From Alphaproteobacteria bacterium (GTDB lineage Bacteria > Pseudomonadota > Alphaproteobacteria > Micavibrionales > Micavibrionaceae): a DNA stretch of 64,000 bases. The position numbers and the translations under genes were made by a program. The notes beneath the pieces are model-generated. The model ran no database searches, was not told the DNA's origin, and saw only the letters and a list, made by a program, of their open reading frames with translations. The DNA lies in contig CP065008.1 in the NCBI GenBank assembly GCA_016699735.1, forward strand, positions 1,922,001 to 1,986,000, read 5' to 3'. Of this stretch, positions 1 through 10,205 are shown one piece after another (the first letter of the stretch is position 1; every line of letters begins with the position of its first letter).

Positions 1-606
1 CCCCGCGACATGGATGACGACCTGATCGCCGCGCACGGCGAAATCGAAAAACTGATGCCCTTCCTGCACCTGCCCGTGCAAAGCGGCGCGGATAAAATCC
101 TCAAGGCGATGAACCGCAAGCATACGGCGGAAGAATACCGCGCCATCATCGAAAAGCTCCGCTCCGCCAGACCCGACATCGCCTTTTCGTCTGATTTCAT
201 CATCGGCTTCCCCGGTGAGACGGAGCAAGATTTCGAAGACTCCCTCCAACTGGCAAAGGATATAGGCTACGCCTCCTGCTATTCCTTTAAATACAGCGCC
301 CGACCGGGAACCCCCGCAGCCAATATGCAGAACCTCGTCCATGATAAAATCGCCAGCGAACGCCTGAGCCGCTTCCAGCAACTCATAAGAGACCAGCAAC
401 TGGCCTTCAATGAAAAGTCGGTAGGAAAAACAATGCCCGTCCTCTTCGACCGCAAAGGAAAAAAGGACGGCCAGCTTCTGGGCCGCAGCCCCTACAACCA
501 GTCGGTTTACGCGATCGCAAACGACAGGTTGCTGAACCAGATCATCGACGTAAAAATTTCACAGGGTTATGAAAATTCTTTGACCGGAGAAATCCGCATC
601 ATCTAG
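1..606 (+). CDS. miaB: tRNA-2-methylthio-N6-dimethylallyladenosine synthase MiaB, C-terminal part (5' end outside window)
   Basis: About 201 residues of an enzyme usually near 450 aa; the reading frame is open to base 1, so the N-terminal domain and the radical-SAM cysteines lie upstream. Visible are the later radical-SAM barrel motifs LPVQSGADKILKAMNRKHT and DFIIGFPGETEQDFEDSL, then a C-terminal TRAM domain (about residues 130-200). MiaB adds a methylthio group to i6A37 in tRNAs reading UNN codons, using two 4Fe-4S clusters. Its position ahead of phoH-ybeY-corC-lnt is the usual proteobacterial order, although here an RTX gene is inserted after it. The assignment is from family motifs plus gene order. 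Confidence 0.95.
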   Translation, partial: PRDMDDDLIAAHGEIEKLMPFLHLPVQSGADKILKAMNRKHTAEEYRAIIEKLRSARPDIAFSSDFIIGFPGETEQDFEDSLQLAKDIGYASCYSFKYSARPGTPAANMQNLVHDKIASERLSRFQQLIRDQQLAFNEKSVGKTMPVLFDRKGKKDGQLLGRSPYNQSVYAIANDRLLNQIIDVKISQGYENSLTGEIRII

Positions 607-895
607 CAAAGGCGGAAAGCCTACTAAATTCATAACGTCTTCTGCAAAGAAAATATCTCTTCTCACGAAAATTAATTGTTTGAAAGTGAATCCGATTCAT
701 TGCAATCTTTTTGTCATAGAAATGTCAAAAGAATGTTTTTTTATGTCTTTGTGTGAGAGCAAAGTTCAAAACGGCATTTTTTAGAATGTTTTTTTGATCT
801 CTTCACATAGGACGACAACTTTTTTTATTTCTTACTTTTAAACGGACAGCCCTCAGGCTGTGTTGCAACATCATACTTATGTAAAGGAATGTACC
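607..895. other. Intergenic region upstream of the RTX gene
   Basis: A 289-base AT-rich stretch with several T runs and no ORF that I can support. It contains a short perfect inverted repeat, TGAAT-CCG-ATTCA (687-699), that could be an operator, and a 6-bp stem ACAGCC/GGCTGT at 846-861 just ahead of the RTX ribosome site. No convincing -35/-10 pair was picked. The miaB terminator, if intrinsic, is not obvious here. Confidence 0.4.
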
Positions 896-3238
896 ATGCC
901 CACTATCCCCGAAATCGAAGCCAACCTTCTCCTCGCCTCCTCCACAGGGAACGCGACGCTGTTCGCCACAACGCTGGCCAGCATCACGACCGCGCAAAAG
1001 CCGCTGATCACGGTTTACCCGCAAACCCTCTCGAACCTGACCTTTCTGTCCAGCCCTACTCTGGCGGAAAGCATGACCCGCAATATGATGTCCACGGTCG
1101 GAACCTATGTCGATGCCTTCTCGATCGGCAGTGCCATGGAGCAGTACTCGCAAGGCGGCAACTGGGGCGCTTTGGACGCGGTGACGGATTACCTGTCGGC
1201 AACCCAGAAGACCACCCTGGGAACGACCGCCTCTCCGGGCAACACTCTGCTGAATATCACGTTCAACGACGACCCGTTCACCTCTGCGGACGATGCCGTG
1301 ATTGCCAGCGCCGTGCGCGATCTGATGACCAAACTCGGCGCCCAGACCAATGCCTTCGATATCGGCGTTGCGATGGAACAGTTCTCCCAGAGCAAAAATT
1401 GGGGAGCGCTTGATGCCGTCACCGACTTCCTGACAGCAGGACAGAAAACGACTCTGGGAACGACCGCCTCTCCGGGCACAACGCTGCTGAACATTACGTT
1501 CAACGACGACCCGTTCACCACCACGGACGATGCGGCCATCGCAGCCGTCGTGCGTGACTTGATGATCAAGCTCGGCGCCCAGACCAACGCCTTCGACATC
1601 GGCATGGCCATGGAGCAATTCTCCCAGAGCAAAAACTGGGGAGCGCTCGATGCCGTCACCGACTATCTGACGCCGGCGCAGAAGACCACACTTGGCACAA
1701 CCGCTTCTCCGGGCACGACGTTACTCAACATCACCTTCAACGATGACCCGTTCACGACGGCGGACGATACCGCCATCGCCAATGTTGTACGCGATCTGAT
1801 GTTCAAGCTCGGTATCTACACCAATGCCTTCGACATCGGCATGGCGATGGAGCAGTTCTCGCAAAGCCGTAACTTCGGCGCTCTGGACGCGGTCACCGAC
1901 TACCTGACCGCTGCCCAGAAAACCACGCTGGGAACCACCCCGGCTCCGGGCACAACCCTGCTCAACATCACCTTCAACGACGACCCGTTCACCACGGCGG
2001 ACGATGCCCTCATCGCCTCCACGGTCCGGGATCTGATGATCAAGCTCGGTGCCCAGACCAACGCCTTCGATATCGGCACCGCCATGGAGCAATTCTCCCA
2101 GAACCGCAACTTCGGCGCTCTGGACGCGGTCACGGACTACCTGACGACGGCTCAGAAAACCACTTTGGGAACAACGCCTTCAGTCGGCAACACCCTGCTG
2201 AACATCACCTTCAATGACGACCCGTTTACAACAGCGGATGATGTCCTGATCAAGGATACCGTCAGAGATCTGATGTTCAAACTAGGCGCGCAAACCAATG
2301 CCTTCGACATTGGCACAGCCATGGACATCTACTCCCAGAGCCTCAACTACGGCGCACTGGACGCGGTCACCGACTACCTGACCGCCGCTCAGAAAACAAC
2401 ACTCGGAACCACACCGGGCGTTGGTAACACCCTGCTGAACGTCGTTTTCAACGACGATCCTTTCACAACTTCAGACGACATCCTTGTCTCTAATGTTGCG
2501 CGTGACCTGATGGTCAAGCTCAACGGACAGGTCAATGAGTTTGATCTGGCGACCGCTACACAAGTTTTCGCTGGCAACGGAAACGTGAATGGCGTGGATG
2601 CTGTGATCGGTGAGTTGACCTCGACGCAGTTCACCAGCAACCTGCAAAGCCTGATAGCGCCCGCGCTCTCGGCGGCAGGAATCACGCTGGGAACACAATC
2701 CGCGAATACTTACACCGGCACCTCCGCCGCGAATAAGTATCTCGGTTTGGGCGGCAACGATACGCTCAGCGGTCTGGACGGCAACGACCAGCTCTATGGC
2801 GATGCGGGAACCGACATCCTTTATGGCGGCAACCACAACGACACCTTGAATGGCGGAACCGGCAACGACACGCTGTATGGCGATGCCGGGAACGACATCC
2901 TCTTCGGTGGTCGGGGCAGCGATACCCTCTACGGCGGCGCGAATGCGGACACCTTCGTGTTCGATGCCAACGACCGTGGGTCAGGTTCCGACACGATCAA
3001 GGACTTCAGCACCGCTCAGGGCGACAAGATCGACATTTCCGATGTCCTCGAACAGCATGACGGCTCCGAAATCCTCAGCCAGTTCGTCCGCCTGACAACC
3101 TCGGGGGCCAACACGCTCCTGCAGGTCGATATGGACGGTACGGGCGGTTCCTTTGGTTTCACGACCGTCGCAACCATCGAGAATGTCATCGGCCTTGACC
3201 TGAACACCCTCGTCAATAATGGGACGATTATCGTCTAA
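896..3238 (+). CDS. Secreted RTX-repeat protein with six 79-residue tandem repeats
   Basis: 780 aa from ATG 896, chosen over an upstream in-frame ATG at 860 because AAGGA sits about seven bases before it. After a 73-residue N-terminal part come six near-identical 79-aa repeats (residues 74-547), each with the pattern FDIG.AMEQFSQ, GALDAVTDYLT and NITFNDDPFT; a seventh, degraded unit follows. Residues about 617-690 hold RTX nonapeptides (GGNDTLSGLDGNDQLYG and similar), which bind calcium. The hydrophobic C-terminal end with VNNGTIIV fits a type I secretion signal, and there is no N-terminal signal peptide. No enzyme domain is recognisable, so an adhesin, surface-layer or structural role is an inference. 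No T1SS genes are in the window. Confidence 0.85.
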   Translation: MPTIPEIEANLLLASSTGNATLFATTLASITTAQKPLITVYPQTLSNLTFLSSPTLAESMTRNMMSTVGTYVDAFSIGSAMEQYSQGGNWGALDAVTDYLSATQKTTLGTTASPGNTLLNITFNDDPFTSADDAVIASAVRDLMTKLGAQTNAFDIGVAMEQFSQSKNWGALDAVTDFLTAGQKTTLGTTASPGTTLLNITFNDDPFTTTDDAAIAAVVRDLMIKLGAQTNAFDIGMAMEQFSQSKNWGALDAVTDYLTPAQKTTLGTTASPGTTLLNITFNDDPFTTADDTAIANVVRDLMFKLGIYTNAFDIGMAMEQFSQSRNFGALDAVTDYLTAAQKTTLGTTPAPGTTLLNITFNDDPFTTADDALIASTVRDLMIKLGAQTNAFDIGTAMEQFSQNRNFGALDAVTDYLTTAQKTTLGTTPSVGNTLLNITFNDDPFTTADDVLIKDTVRDLMFKLGAQTNAFDIGTAMDIYSQSLNYGALDAVTDYLTAAQKTTLGTTPGVGNTLLNVVFNDDPFTTSDDILVSNVARDLMVKLNGQVNEFDLATATQVFAGNGNVNGVDAVIGELTSTQFTSNLQSLIAPALSAAGITLGTQSANTYTGTSAANKYLGLGGNDTLSGLDGNDQLYGDAGTDILYGGNHNDTLNGGTGNDTLYGDAGNDILFGGRGSDTLYGGANADTFVFDANDRGSGSDTIKDFSTAQGDKIDISDVLEQHDGSEILSQFVRLTTSGANTLLQVDMDGTGGSFGFTTVATIENVIGLDLNTLVNNGTIIV
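1115..2536 (+). repeat. Six tandem 237-bp coding repeats
   Basis: Six exact-length units of 237 bases (79 codons) start at 1115, 1352, 1589, 1826, 2063 and 2300. Units are alike at both protein and DNA level, with the last two most diverged; a degenerate seventh begins at 2537. There are no spacers, so this is an internal protein repeat, not a CRISPR. High DNA identity suggests expansion by recent duplication or unequal crossing-over. Confidence 0.95.
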
Positions 3239-3253
3239 TCCATTGAAATCCTT

Positions 3254-3284
3254 AAAAGACCCGGAGTATTCCGGGTCTTTTTTT
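3254..3284 (+). terminator. Intrinsic terminator of the RTX gene
   Basis: An 11-bp stem AAAAGACCCGG/CCGGGTCTTTT closes a short AGTATT loop and runs into a T tract, 16 bases after the RTX stop codon. It separates the RTX gene from phoH transcription. Confidence 0.92.
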
Positions 3285-3359
3285 GCTTTTTAATGTTTTT
3301 ATTTGCGAATTTGGACTAAAATATGCTTTATAAGCCCTCTTGAAAGTGAAGGAGAATAC

Positions 3360-4322
3360 TTGCCCCAGGAACTATTTTTAGAATTTAAAAACAACAACTT
3401 ACTGCCGTTTCTCTTCGGCGAGCACAACACACACCTCTCCCACCTCGAAAAAGTGCTGAATATCTCGATTTCGGACAGAGGAAACACCCTGCGGCTGGCG
3501 GGTGAAAACATTCCGGTCAGGCAGGCGCAGAACATCCTCAACACCCTCTACAGAAAGCTTGAAAACAAAGACATAGCTGAAGTCAGCCCCGCGGATATCG
3601 ACGCGCAGCTCCGCTTCATCAACGATCCTTCAAAGGACTCGAACGGCTTGGCAGGCGAAGACAAGCGCGACAGCCTGACCATCCGCACCAAAAAGAAAAC
3701 GATCGCGGCGCGTACACCGAATCAGATGGCCTACCTGGAACAAATCCGCCAGAAAGAAATGGTCTTCGGCCTCGGCCCGGCCGGAACGGGAAAAACCTAT
3801 CTGGCCGTCGCCGCGGGCGTGGATATGTTCCTGCAGGGTCGCGTTGAACGGCTTGTGTTTTGCCGGCCCGCTGTCGAAGCGGGAGAAAATCTCGGCTTTC
3901 TCCCCGGCGACATGAAGGAAAAAATCGACCCCTACCTTCGCCCTGTCTATGACGCCCTGCACGATATGCTACCCTTCGACTTTCTGGTCAAGCGTATGGA
4001 AACAGGCGATATCGAGATCGCACCTCTGGCCTTCATGCGTGGCCGCACCCTCGCCCATTCCTTTGTAATTCTGGACGAAGCCCAGAACGCGACCACCATG
4101 CAGGTGAAAATGTTCCTGACCCGCATGGGCGAAGCCTCCCGCATGGTGATTACCGGCGACCCGAAGCAAAGTGACCTGCCCGCGCACGTGAAATCCGGGC
4201 TGAACGAAGCCGTTGAGCTTCTCTCCGGCATTGACGAAATCGGCTTCACGCACTTTGAACTCAAGGACGTGATCCGCCATCCCCTTGTCGGAAAAATCCT
4301 CAAGGCCTACGATAAACAATAA
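3360..4322 (+). CDS. phoH: PhoH-like ATPase
   Basis: 320 aa from TTG 3360, picked because a strong AAGGAG lies six bases upstream and the protein then begins LPQELFLEFKNNNLL, as in PhoH homologues; the frame also stays open upstream to TTG 3303. Walker A is GPAGTGKT (near residue 140) and Walker B is VILDEAQNAT. PhoH/YbeZ proteins are cytoplasmic ATPases that work with the YbeY endoribonuclease in RNA metabolism; here phoH is followed by ybeY 12 bases later, supporting coupled function. A transcription terminator just upstream suggests a promoter between 3285 and 3345, but none is clear. Confidence 0.93.
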   Translation: MPQELFLEFKNNNLLPFLFGEHNTHLSHLEKVLNISISDRGNTLRLAGENIPVRQAQNILNTLYRKLENKDIAEVSPADIDAQLRFINDPSKDSNGLAGEDKRDSLTIRTKKKTIAARTPNQMAYLEQIRQKEMVFGLGPAGTGKTYLAVAAGVDMFLQGRVERLVFCRPAVEAGENLGFLPGDMKEKIDPYLRPVYDALHDMLPFDFLVKRMETGDIEIAPLAFMRGRTLAHSFVILDEAQNATTMQVKMFLTRMGEASRMVITGDPKQSDLPAHVKSGLNEAVELLSGIDEIGFTHFELKDVIRHPLVGKILKAYDKQ

Positions 4323-4334
4323 TCATGTAACGCC

Positions 4335-4850
4335 ATGCACATCGACATTACGATTGAAGAAGGCGCTTGGCACGCCGAACTTCCCGATATTGAATCTCTG
4401 ACGCAAAAGATCCTGGAAAAAGCCCGTCAGCACCCGGATATTTCCGCAAACCTGAACGGACACGCCAACAGCGAAGTCAGCATCACTCTATCCGGCGATG
4501 AGTTCATCAGAAATCTGAACAGGGAATATCGCAGAAAAAATAAACCCACGAACGTCTTGTCTTTTCCTTTAACGGAAAACGGCGATTTCAACACGGACAT
4601 AGGCCTGCTCAGCCTCGGCGACATTATTATGGCCTATGAAACGGTGAAGCAGGAATCACAGGAGCAAAAGAAAAATTTCTGCGACCACTATGCCCATCTT
4701 CTGATTCACGGCTTTCTGCACCTGCTGCATTATGACCATGAAGAAAATGATGAGGCAGAAAATATGGAAAGACTGGAAGCGGAAATCCTCGGCACGCTGA
4801 AGATTTCCAACCCTTATGAAAAAACTGACGAAACAGAAGCGATAATGTGA
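4335..4850 (+). CDS. ybeY: Endoribonuclease YbeY (rRNA maturation factor)
   Basis: 171 aa. The zinc-binding signature is present as HGFLHLLHYDH near residue 129, with the preceding SLGDI and NVLSFPL blocks typical of the UPF0054 family. YbeY is a single-strand-specific metal-dependent RNase needed for 16S rRNA 3' processing and 70S quality control. It lies between phoH and corC, the standard partner genes. The C-terminal tail after residue 150 is acidic and variable. Confidence 0.95.
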   Translation: MHIDITIEEGAWHAELPDIESLTQKILEKARQHPDISANLNGHANSEVSITLSGDEFIRNLNREYRRKNKPTNVLSFPLTENGDFNTDIGLLSLGDIIMAYETVKQESQEQKKNFCDHYAHLLIHGFLHLLHYDHEENDEAENMERLEAEILGTLKISNPYEKTDETEAIM

Positions 4851-4854
4851 TAAC

Positions 4855-5820
4855 ATGCATAAAATGACGAAAATGAACCAAGACCCTGAATCTCCCCAGA
4901 CTGAGCTTCAACAACCGGGCAGCGAGAGTACCGAACAGAACAGGCCGGAACAGACCGGCAGCGGAATTCTGCACGTGGTCAGAACAATGCTGATGGGTAA
5001 ACCCGACACAACTCTGCGCGAAACCATCGAGGAATACATAGAGGAAGACAAGACGGAGGCTGCCGAGACGCCCTCCGTCTCCGATCACGAAAAGCAGCTT
5101 CTCGGCAACATCCTGAAATTACGCGACCTCACGGCTTTTGACGTGATGATCCCCAGGACCGACATCGTAGCCATAAGCAAGGACACGACTGAAGAGGAAC
5201 TGCTCGACATCCTCGCCAAAAACCTGCACAGCCGCCTGCCTGTCTATAAGGAAAGCCTCGACAATGTCATCGGCTCCATCCACGTAAAGGACATAATTTC
5301 CGTTCTGGCGACAGGAAAAAAAATTGATATCCCGGCCTTGATCCGCGATATCCCGGTTGTGTCTCCGTCCATGAAGGTTCTCGACTTGCTTCTTCAAATG
5401 AGGATGACCGGAAAACACATGGTTCTGGTCATAGACGAATTCGGAGGCGTGGACGGTCTGATCGCCATCGGCGACGTCATCGAAGCCGTTGTCGGAGAGA
5501 TCGACGACGAACACGACCCCGAGGAGGAGCCGGAAGTGCAGATAAGGCCCGATGGCACGGTCATCGCCGATGCCCGTCTGGAACTGGAAGATTTTGAGGA
5601 GCGTTTCGGTATAGAACTGAGTGCCGAGGAAAAGGAAGAAAACGACACACTCGGCGGCCTGATCTTCACCATGGCCGGACAGGTTCCGGTCAGGGGCGAA
5701 ATCCTCAAGCATGAATCCGGCCTGATCTTCGAGATCATTGAGGCCGATACCCGCCGCGTCAAAAGCGTCAGCGTCAAGAACTTGCCGAAATCCGCGCTCC
5801 TGCAAGCCGCAGCGGACTGA
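4855..5820 (+). CDS. corC: CorC/YbeX-type CBS-domain protein
   Basis: 321 aa. A low-complexity N-terminal region (residues 1-60) is followed by two CBS domains (about 95-225, with DVMIPRTDIVAI and MVLVIDEFGGVDGLI) and a C-terminal CorC_HlyC transporter-associated domain (about 235-315). No membrane segment is present, so this is the short cytosolic CorC form. The family is linked to magnesium/cobalt homeostasis and, in the ybeZYX operon, to ribosome quality. Three in-frame ATGs (4855, 4864, 4873) have no clear ribosome site, so the exact start is uncertain. Confidence 0.9.
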   Translation: MHKMTKMNQDPESPQTELQQPGSESTEQNRPEQTGSGILHVVRTMLMGKPDTTLRETIEEYIEEDKTEAAETPSVSDHEKQLLGNILKLRDLTAFDVMIPRTDIVAISKDTTEEELLDILAKNLHSRLPVYKESLDNVIGSIHVKDIISVLATGKKIDIPALIRDIPVVSPSMKVLDLLLQMRMTGKHMVLVIDEFGGVDGLIAIGDVIEAVVGEIDDEHDPEEEPEVQIRPDGTVIADARLELEDFEERFGIELSAEEKEENDTLGGLIFTMAGQVPVRGEILKHESGLIFEIIEADTRRVKSVSVKNLPKSALLQAAAD

Positions 5821-5837
5821 TCTTTCGGAGTTGGCCC

Positions 5838-7400
5838 ATGACACCTGAGGGTCACAAAAAAAAATCGGATAAGATTGTCAGCGCGGCAATCGCTTTTGCT
5901 CTGGGCGGCCTTTCGGTTTTGGCGATGGCGCCTTACGAATGGCCCTTCGTTTTATTGTTCACGCTCAGCAGCCTTTACGTCCTTCTCTCCGCGGGATCAG
6001 AAGGAAAAGTAGCCTTCCTGTATGGCTGGTCCTTCGGCTTCGGGTATTTTGTGTTCGGTCTGTACTGGATCGGCAACGCCCTTCTGGTCGAGGGCAACGA
6101 ATACGCATGGGCTTACCCGCTCGCTTTGACAGTCTTACCCGCGCTGCTAGGCTTTTTCCCCGCCTTTGCTGTTTATCTTTGGCGCAAGCTTTACGATCCC
6201 TTCACGCTTCCGGGCTTTCTCGGGTTTACGGCAAGCCTCTCGCTCTTCGAATGGCTGCGCGGAAATATCCTGACCGGATTCCCCTGGAATCTCTTCGGCT
6301 ATACGTGGGCGGGCTTCCTTCCGGTCGCCCAAATAGCCTCCTTCTCGGATGTTTATTTTCTGACCGCCCTGACCATCCTCTGGGCCTCGGCGGCAGGGTT
6401 CATGTTCATTTACAAGGCCGACACAGCAAAAAAAATGTCCGTCGCCGGAGTTCTGATTCTGACTTTTGTCGCCAGCCTCCTTTTTGGCGTGAACAGGCTC
6501 AAAACACCCTCGATCGACCGCGACGATATATCGTTTGTCCTCGTTCAACCCAATATCAGCCAGTCGGAAAAATGGACCGCCGACCTTCTGCCCCAGCACT
6601 TTAATACCCATCTGGATTTAACGGAAAGCGAAGGATTAACCGCGCCAAAAAGCGTCAAGACGACCTATGTAATCTGGCCGGAAACTGCGATCCCCCTGCC
6701 CTTTACGGCCCACCCCGATGCCAAAGGCATGATCGCACAAGCGCTGCAATATTATCCGGAAACGGCGTTCCTTCTCTCCGGGGCAGTGACCCGCAGCCTT
6801 GACGAAAAAGGCTACCATAACAGCCTCGTGACTTATAACAGGGACGGCGAAATCGTCCAGACCTTCAACAAATTCCACCTCGTCCCCTTCGGCGAATATA
6901 TGCCGCTGCAGGAGATTCTCCCCCTCTCCCCGGTAGTGGGCTTCAGCGGCTTTAAAAGCGGCCCCGGCCCGCAAACGCTTTCGGTTTCCGAGGGCTTCTC
7001 CTTCAGTCCCCTGGTCTGCTACGAAATCATTTTTCCCAACCACGTACTGGCAAACGGCGAAGCAAGGCCTGACGCCATCATCAATGTGACGAACGATAGC
7101 TGGTACGGCATCAGCGCCGGCCCGTACCAGCATTTCGCGCAGGCCAGGTTCCGCGCGATAGAGGAAGGCATTCCGGTAATAAGAGTCGCGAACTCCGGCT
7201 TCAGCGGCGTAATAGATCCCCATGGAAAAATAATATCAAGAACAGAACTTTATGAGAAAAAAACGCTGCGAATCAATCTGCCGCAAAGTCTTAAGAAAAA
7301 AAATTACATCTCATACTTAAGTATTGGTATGATACTTCTAACCCTGATTATTTCTTATTTTCTAAAAGTCACCACTGATAGCCATGCAAATCATGATTGA
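5838..7400 (+). CDS. lnt: Apolipoprotein N-acyltransferase Lnt
   Basis: 520 aa with GGAG about eight bases upstream of ATG. Roughly six N-terminal membrane helices (to residue 215) precede a nitrilase-type periplasmic domain whose catalytic Glu, Lys and Cys appear in VIWPETAIPLPF, FNKFHLVPFGEYMP and LVCYEIIFPN. A final hydrophobic helix lies near residue 490. Lnt transfers the third acyl chain onto the N-terminal cysteine of lipoproteins in the inner membrane. It closes the miaB-phoH-ybeY-corC-lnt cluster. Base composition turns AT-rich over the last 100 bases. Confidence 0.95.
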   Translation: MTPEGHKKKSDKIVSAAIAFALGGLSVLAMAPYEWPFVLLFTLSSLYVLLSAGSEGKVAFLYGWSFGFGYFVFGLYWIGNALLVEGNEYAWAYPLALTVLPALLGFFPAFAVYLWRKLYDPFTLPGFLGFTASLSLFEWLRGNILTGFPWNLFGYTWAGFLPVAQIASFSDVYFLTALTILWASAAGFMFIYKADTAKKMSVAGVLILTFVASLLFGVNRLKTPSIDRDDISFVLVQPNISQSEKWTADLLPQHFNTHLDLTESEGLTAPKSVKTTYVIWPETAIPLPFTAHPDAKGMIAQALQYYPETAFLLSGAVTRSLDEKGYHNSLVTYNRDGEIVQTFNKFHLVPFGEYMPLQEILPLSPVVGFSGFKSGPGPQTLSVSEGFSFSPLVCYEIIFPNHVLANGEARPDAIINVTNDSWYGISAGPYQHFAQARFRAIEEGIPVIRVANSGFSGVIDPHGKIISRTELYEKKTLRINLPQSLKKKNYISYLSIGMILLTLIISYFLKVTTDSHANHD

Positions 7401-7488
7401 GTATTTTTTTTTAGATATACTTAAGATTTGTTGCATACGTGTGTAGTCATACTGTATCTAGGGTCTTAGGAATTTAAGTCCAGATGAA

Positions 7489-7518
7489 CAGTTCTTATCA
7501 ACCGATAGAGTATATAAT
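7489..7518 (+). promoter_or_regulatory. Candidate promoter of the XRE regulator
   Basis: A perfect TATAAT lies at 7513-7518 in the AT-rich gap after lnt; the -35 region (about 7490-7496) is poor. The predicted transcript would begin near 7525, giving a very short leader. Assigned by sequence only. Confidence 0.4.
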
Positions 7519-7543
7519 CTATTAAGGTCAAACGAATTTGAAT

Positions 7544-8005
7544 ATGAAAGCTCAAAAAACAAGAAAAACAAAGGGCGTTCCTGATAACGTCGATAGGTTC
7601 GTAGGCCAGCGTTTAAAATCGCGCCGCATCCTTTTGTCAATGAGCCAGGAAAAGCTCGCCGAAAGCGTCGGCATCACCTTTCAGCAGGTCCAGAAATACG
7701 AGCGCGGTACAAACCGCATCAGTTCAAGCCGGCTTCTGAAATTCAGTAAAGTCCTGCAGGTTCCCGTTGGTTTTTTCTTCGAGGGTGCCGAGGATACTAT
7801 AGGTTATGAAACCCAAGGTAAAAAGACTGGATTTTCTGACAGTAACCAAGAGCCTTTGGATGACTCAATGCCGGCAGACGTCTTTGTTCGCAAGGAATCA
7901 CTGATACTTCTGAGGAGCTACTACGCCGTTCCCGACCCGGAAATGCGCAAAACATTCCTCAAAATACTCAAATCCATGGCAAAAAGCCAAAGCGAAAAAA
8001 CATAG
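7544..8005 (+). CDS. XRE-family helix-turn-helix transcriptional regulator
   Basis: 153 aa from ATG 7544; a TTG two codons earlier (7538) is also possible and lies better spaced from an AAGG. The HTH_3 domain (about residues 17-75) has RLKSRRILLSMSQEKLAESV, with the recognition part ITFQQVQKYERGTNRIS. The C-terminal half is variable and Ser/Asp-rich before a helical end. A regulator of this type beside metK is common in alphaproteobacteria; its targets are not known from this sequence, and control of metK is only an inference from position. Confidence 0.85.
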   Translation: MKAQKTRKTKGVPDNVDRFVGQRLKSRRILLSMSQEKLAESVGITFQQVQKYERGTNRISSSRLLKFSKVLQVPVGFFFEGAEDTIGYETQGKKTGFSDSNQEPLDDSMPADVFVRKESLILLRSYYAVPDPEMRKTFLKILKSMAKSQSEKT

Positions 8006-8055
8006 CCCTGAACACGATTAAGCTTGTATTTCCAGCCCCGCATGGATTAGGGTGC

Positions 8056-8084
8056 TTGTCAATTTTTGTTAAGAATCTTATCAA
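8056..8084 (+). promoter_or_regulatory. Candidate metK promoter
   Basis: TTGTCA (8056-8061), 17 bases, then TATCAA (8079-8084), 31 bases before the metK ATG. I see no SAM-II, SAM/SAH or other known riboswitch core in 8006-8115. Sequence match only. Confidence 0.35.
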
Positions 8085-8115
8085 GACAAGTTTCACAAAA
8101 GGAAGAGAAACGACG

Positions 8116-9340
<1,225 letters not shown>

Positions 9341-9348
<8 letters not shown>

Positions 9349-10099
9349 TTCAGAACACAACGAACCTGAATCCAGAGACTCCGCCCCCCAAAGGCGGAGT
9401 CTTTTTGGCAGGCGGATCGGCAGACCTCTGAGCGCCCAAAAAAAGGAAGCACTGGAACGCTGGCTGCCAGTTCTATCTATCCCGCACGAAAAACTCAGAT
9501 CTCCGGGAGCGCTCCAACCATCCTCCCTTTTCAACAGGAATTTTTCTTCTGTCTGGTTTGAAATCGGCTTCGGCTATGGTGAACACCTAATCGCCCTGGC
9601 AAGAAAAAATCCGCAGACAGCTTTTTTAGGCGCCGAACCCTTCCTCAACGGCATGGCCGCCTTTTTATCGGAGGTGGACGCCGCGCCCATGGACAACGTG
9701 CGCGTCCTGATGGATGACGCCCTGATTCTGGCCCGCGCTCTGGCGGATGATACCCTCGATGGAATTTATATCCTCAACCCCGATCCCTGGCACAAGACCC
9801 GCCACCAAAAGCGCCGGATCGTGAACCGTAAAAATCTGGATATTTTCCACCGCCTACTCAAGCCCGGCGGTCTTCTGGTCATGACCAGCGATGTCGAACC
9901 CATGGCCGAATGGATGGTGACACAGGCCAGCCTGCATCCCGGATTTGAATGGACGGCAAGAAAATCAGAAGATTGGCAGGTACCCCCTGAGGATTGGATC
10001 AAGACCCGCTACGAGACCAAAGGCGCCAAAAACGCCAAAAAAATGTCCTATCTCTTTTTCCGCAAAAAAGACGAAACCCCTCAAAAACCACTTGCCTAG
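9341..10099 (+). CDS. trmB: tRNA (guanine-N7-)-methyltransferase TrmB
   Basis: 252 aa from TTG 9341, which overlaps the metK stop. No ATG lies in frame before residue 100, and the conserved SLFGRRIGRPLS block that normally opens the alphaproteobacterial protein starts 18 codons later, so a non-ATG start near here is required. SAM-binding motif I is VWFEIGFGYGEHL; NPDPWHKTRHQKRRIVN is the TrmB signature. The enzyme makes m7G46 in tRNA. The start is uncertain because a terminator hairpin occupies codons 13-22. Confidence 0.9.
9376..9406 (+). terminator. metK intrinsic terminator within trmB 5' coding region
   Basis: A perfect 10-bp GC-rich stem AGACTCCGCC/GGCGGAGTCT with a 7-base loop, followed by five T. 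It starts 28 bases after the metK stop but lies inside the open frame that encodes the conserved start of TrmB, so it is both terminator-like and coding. Confidence 0.85.
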
Positions 10100-10148
10100 T
10101 GCTGCCGAAAAGCCTATATTCCCCGTAAATTCCGGTCTGATAAAGGAC

Positions 10149-10178
10149 GGTGGGCTCATAAAGAGACCCGCCTTTTTT
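10149..10178 (+). terminator. Terminator or attenuator ahead of rimP
   Basis: Stem GGTGGG-CTC / GAG-ACCCGCC (one wobble and one bulge) followed by six T, between the trmB stop (10099) and rimP start (10206). It may end trmB transcription or act as a premature terminator controlling the rimP-nusA-infB operon; leader terminators at rimP are known in other bacteria. Confidence 0.75.
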
Positions 10179-10205
10179 AGTTCCGAAACGAAGCACTGAC
10201 GAAGA

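Noticed and set aside
1115..2536. Direct repeats as a possible CRISPR array
   Set aside because: Units are 237 bases with no spacers and encode a continuous protein; the 33-bp repeats at 35740 are also contiguous and in frame.
8006..8115. SAM-type riboswitch upstream of metK
   Set aside because: No recognisable SAM-II or SAM/SAH core or stable stem; only a short leader with a possible promoter.
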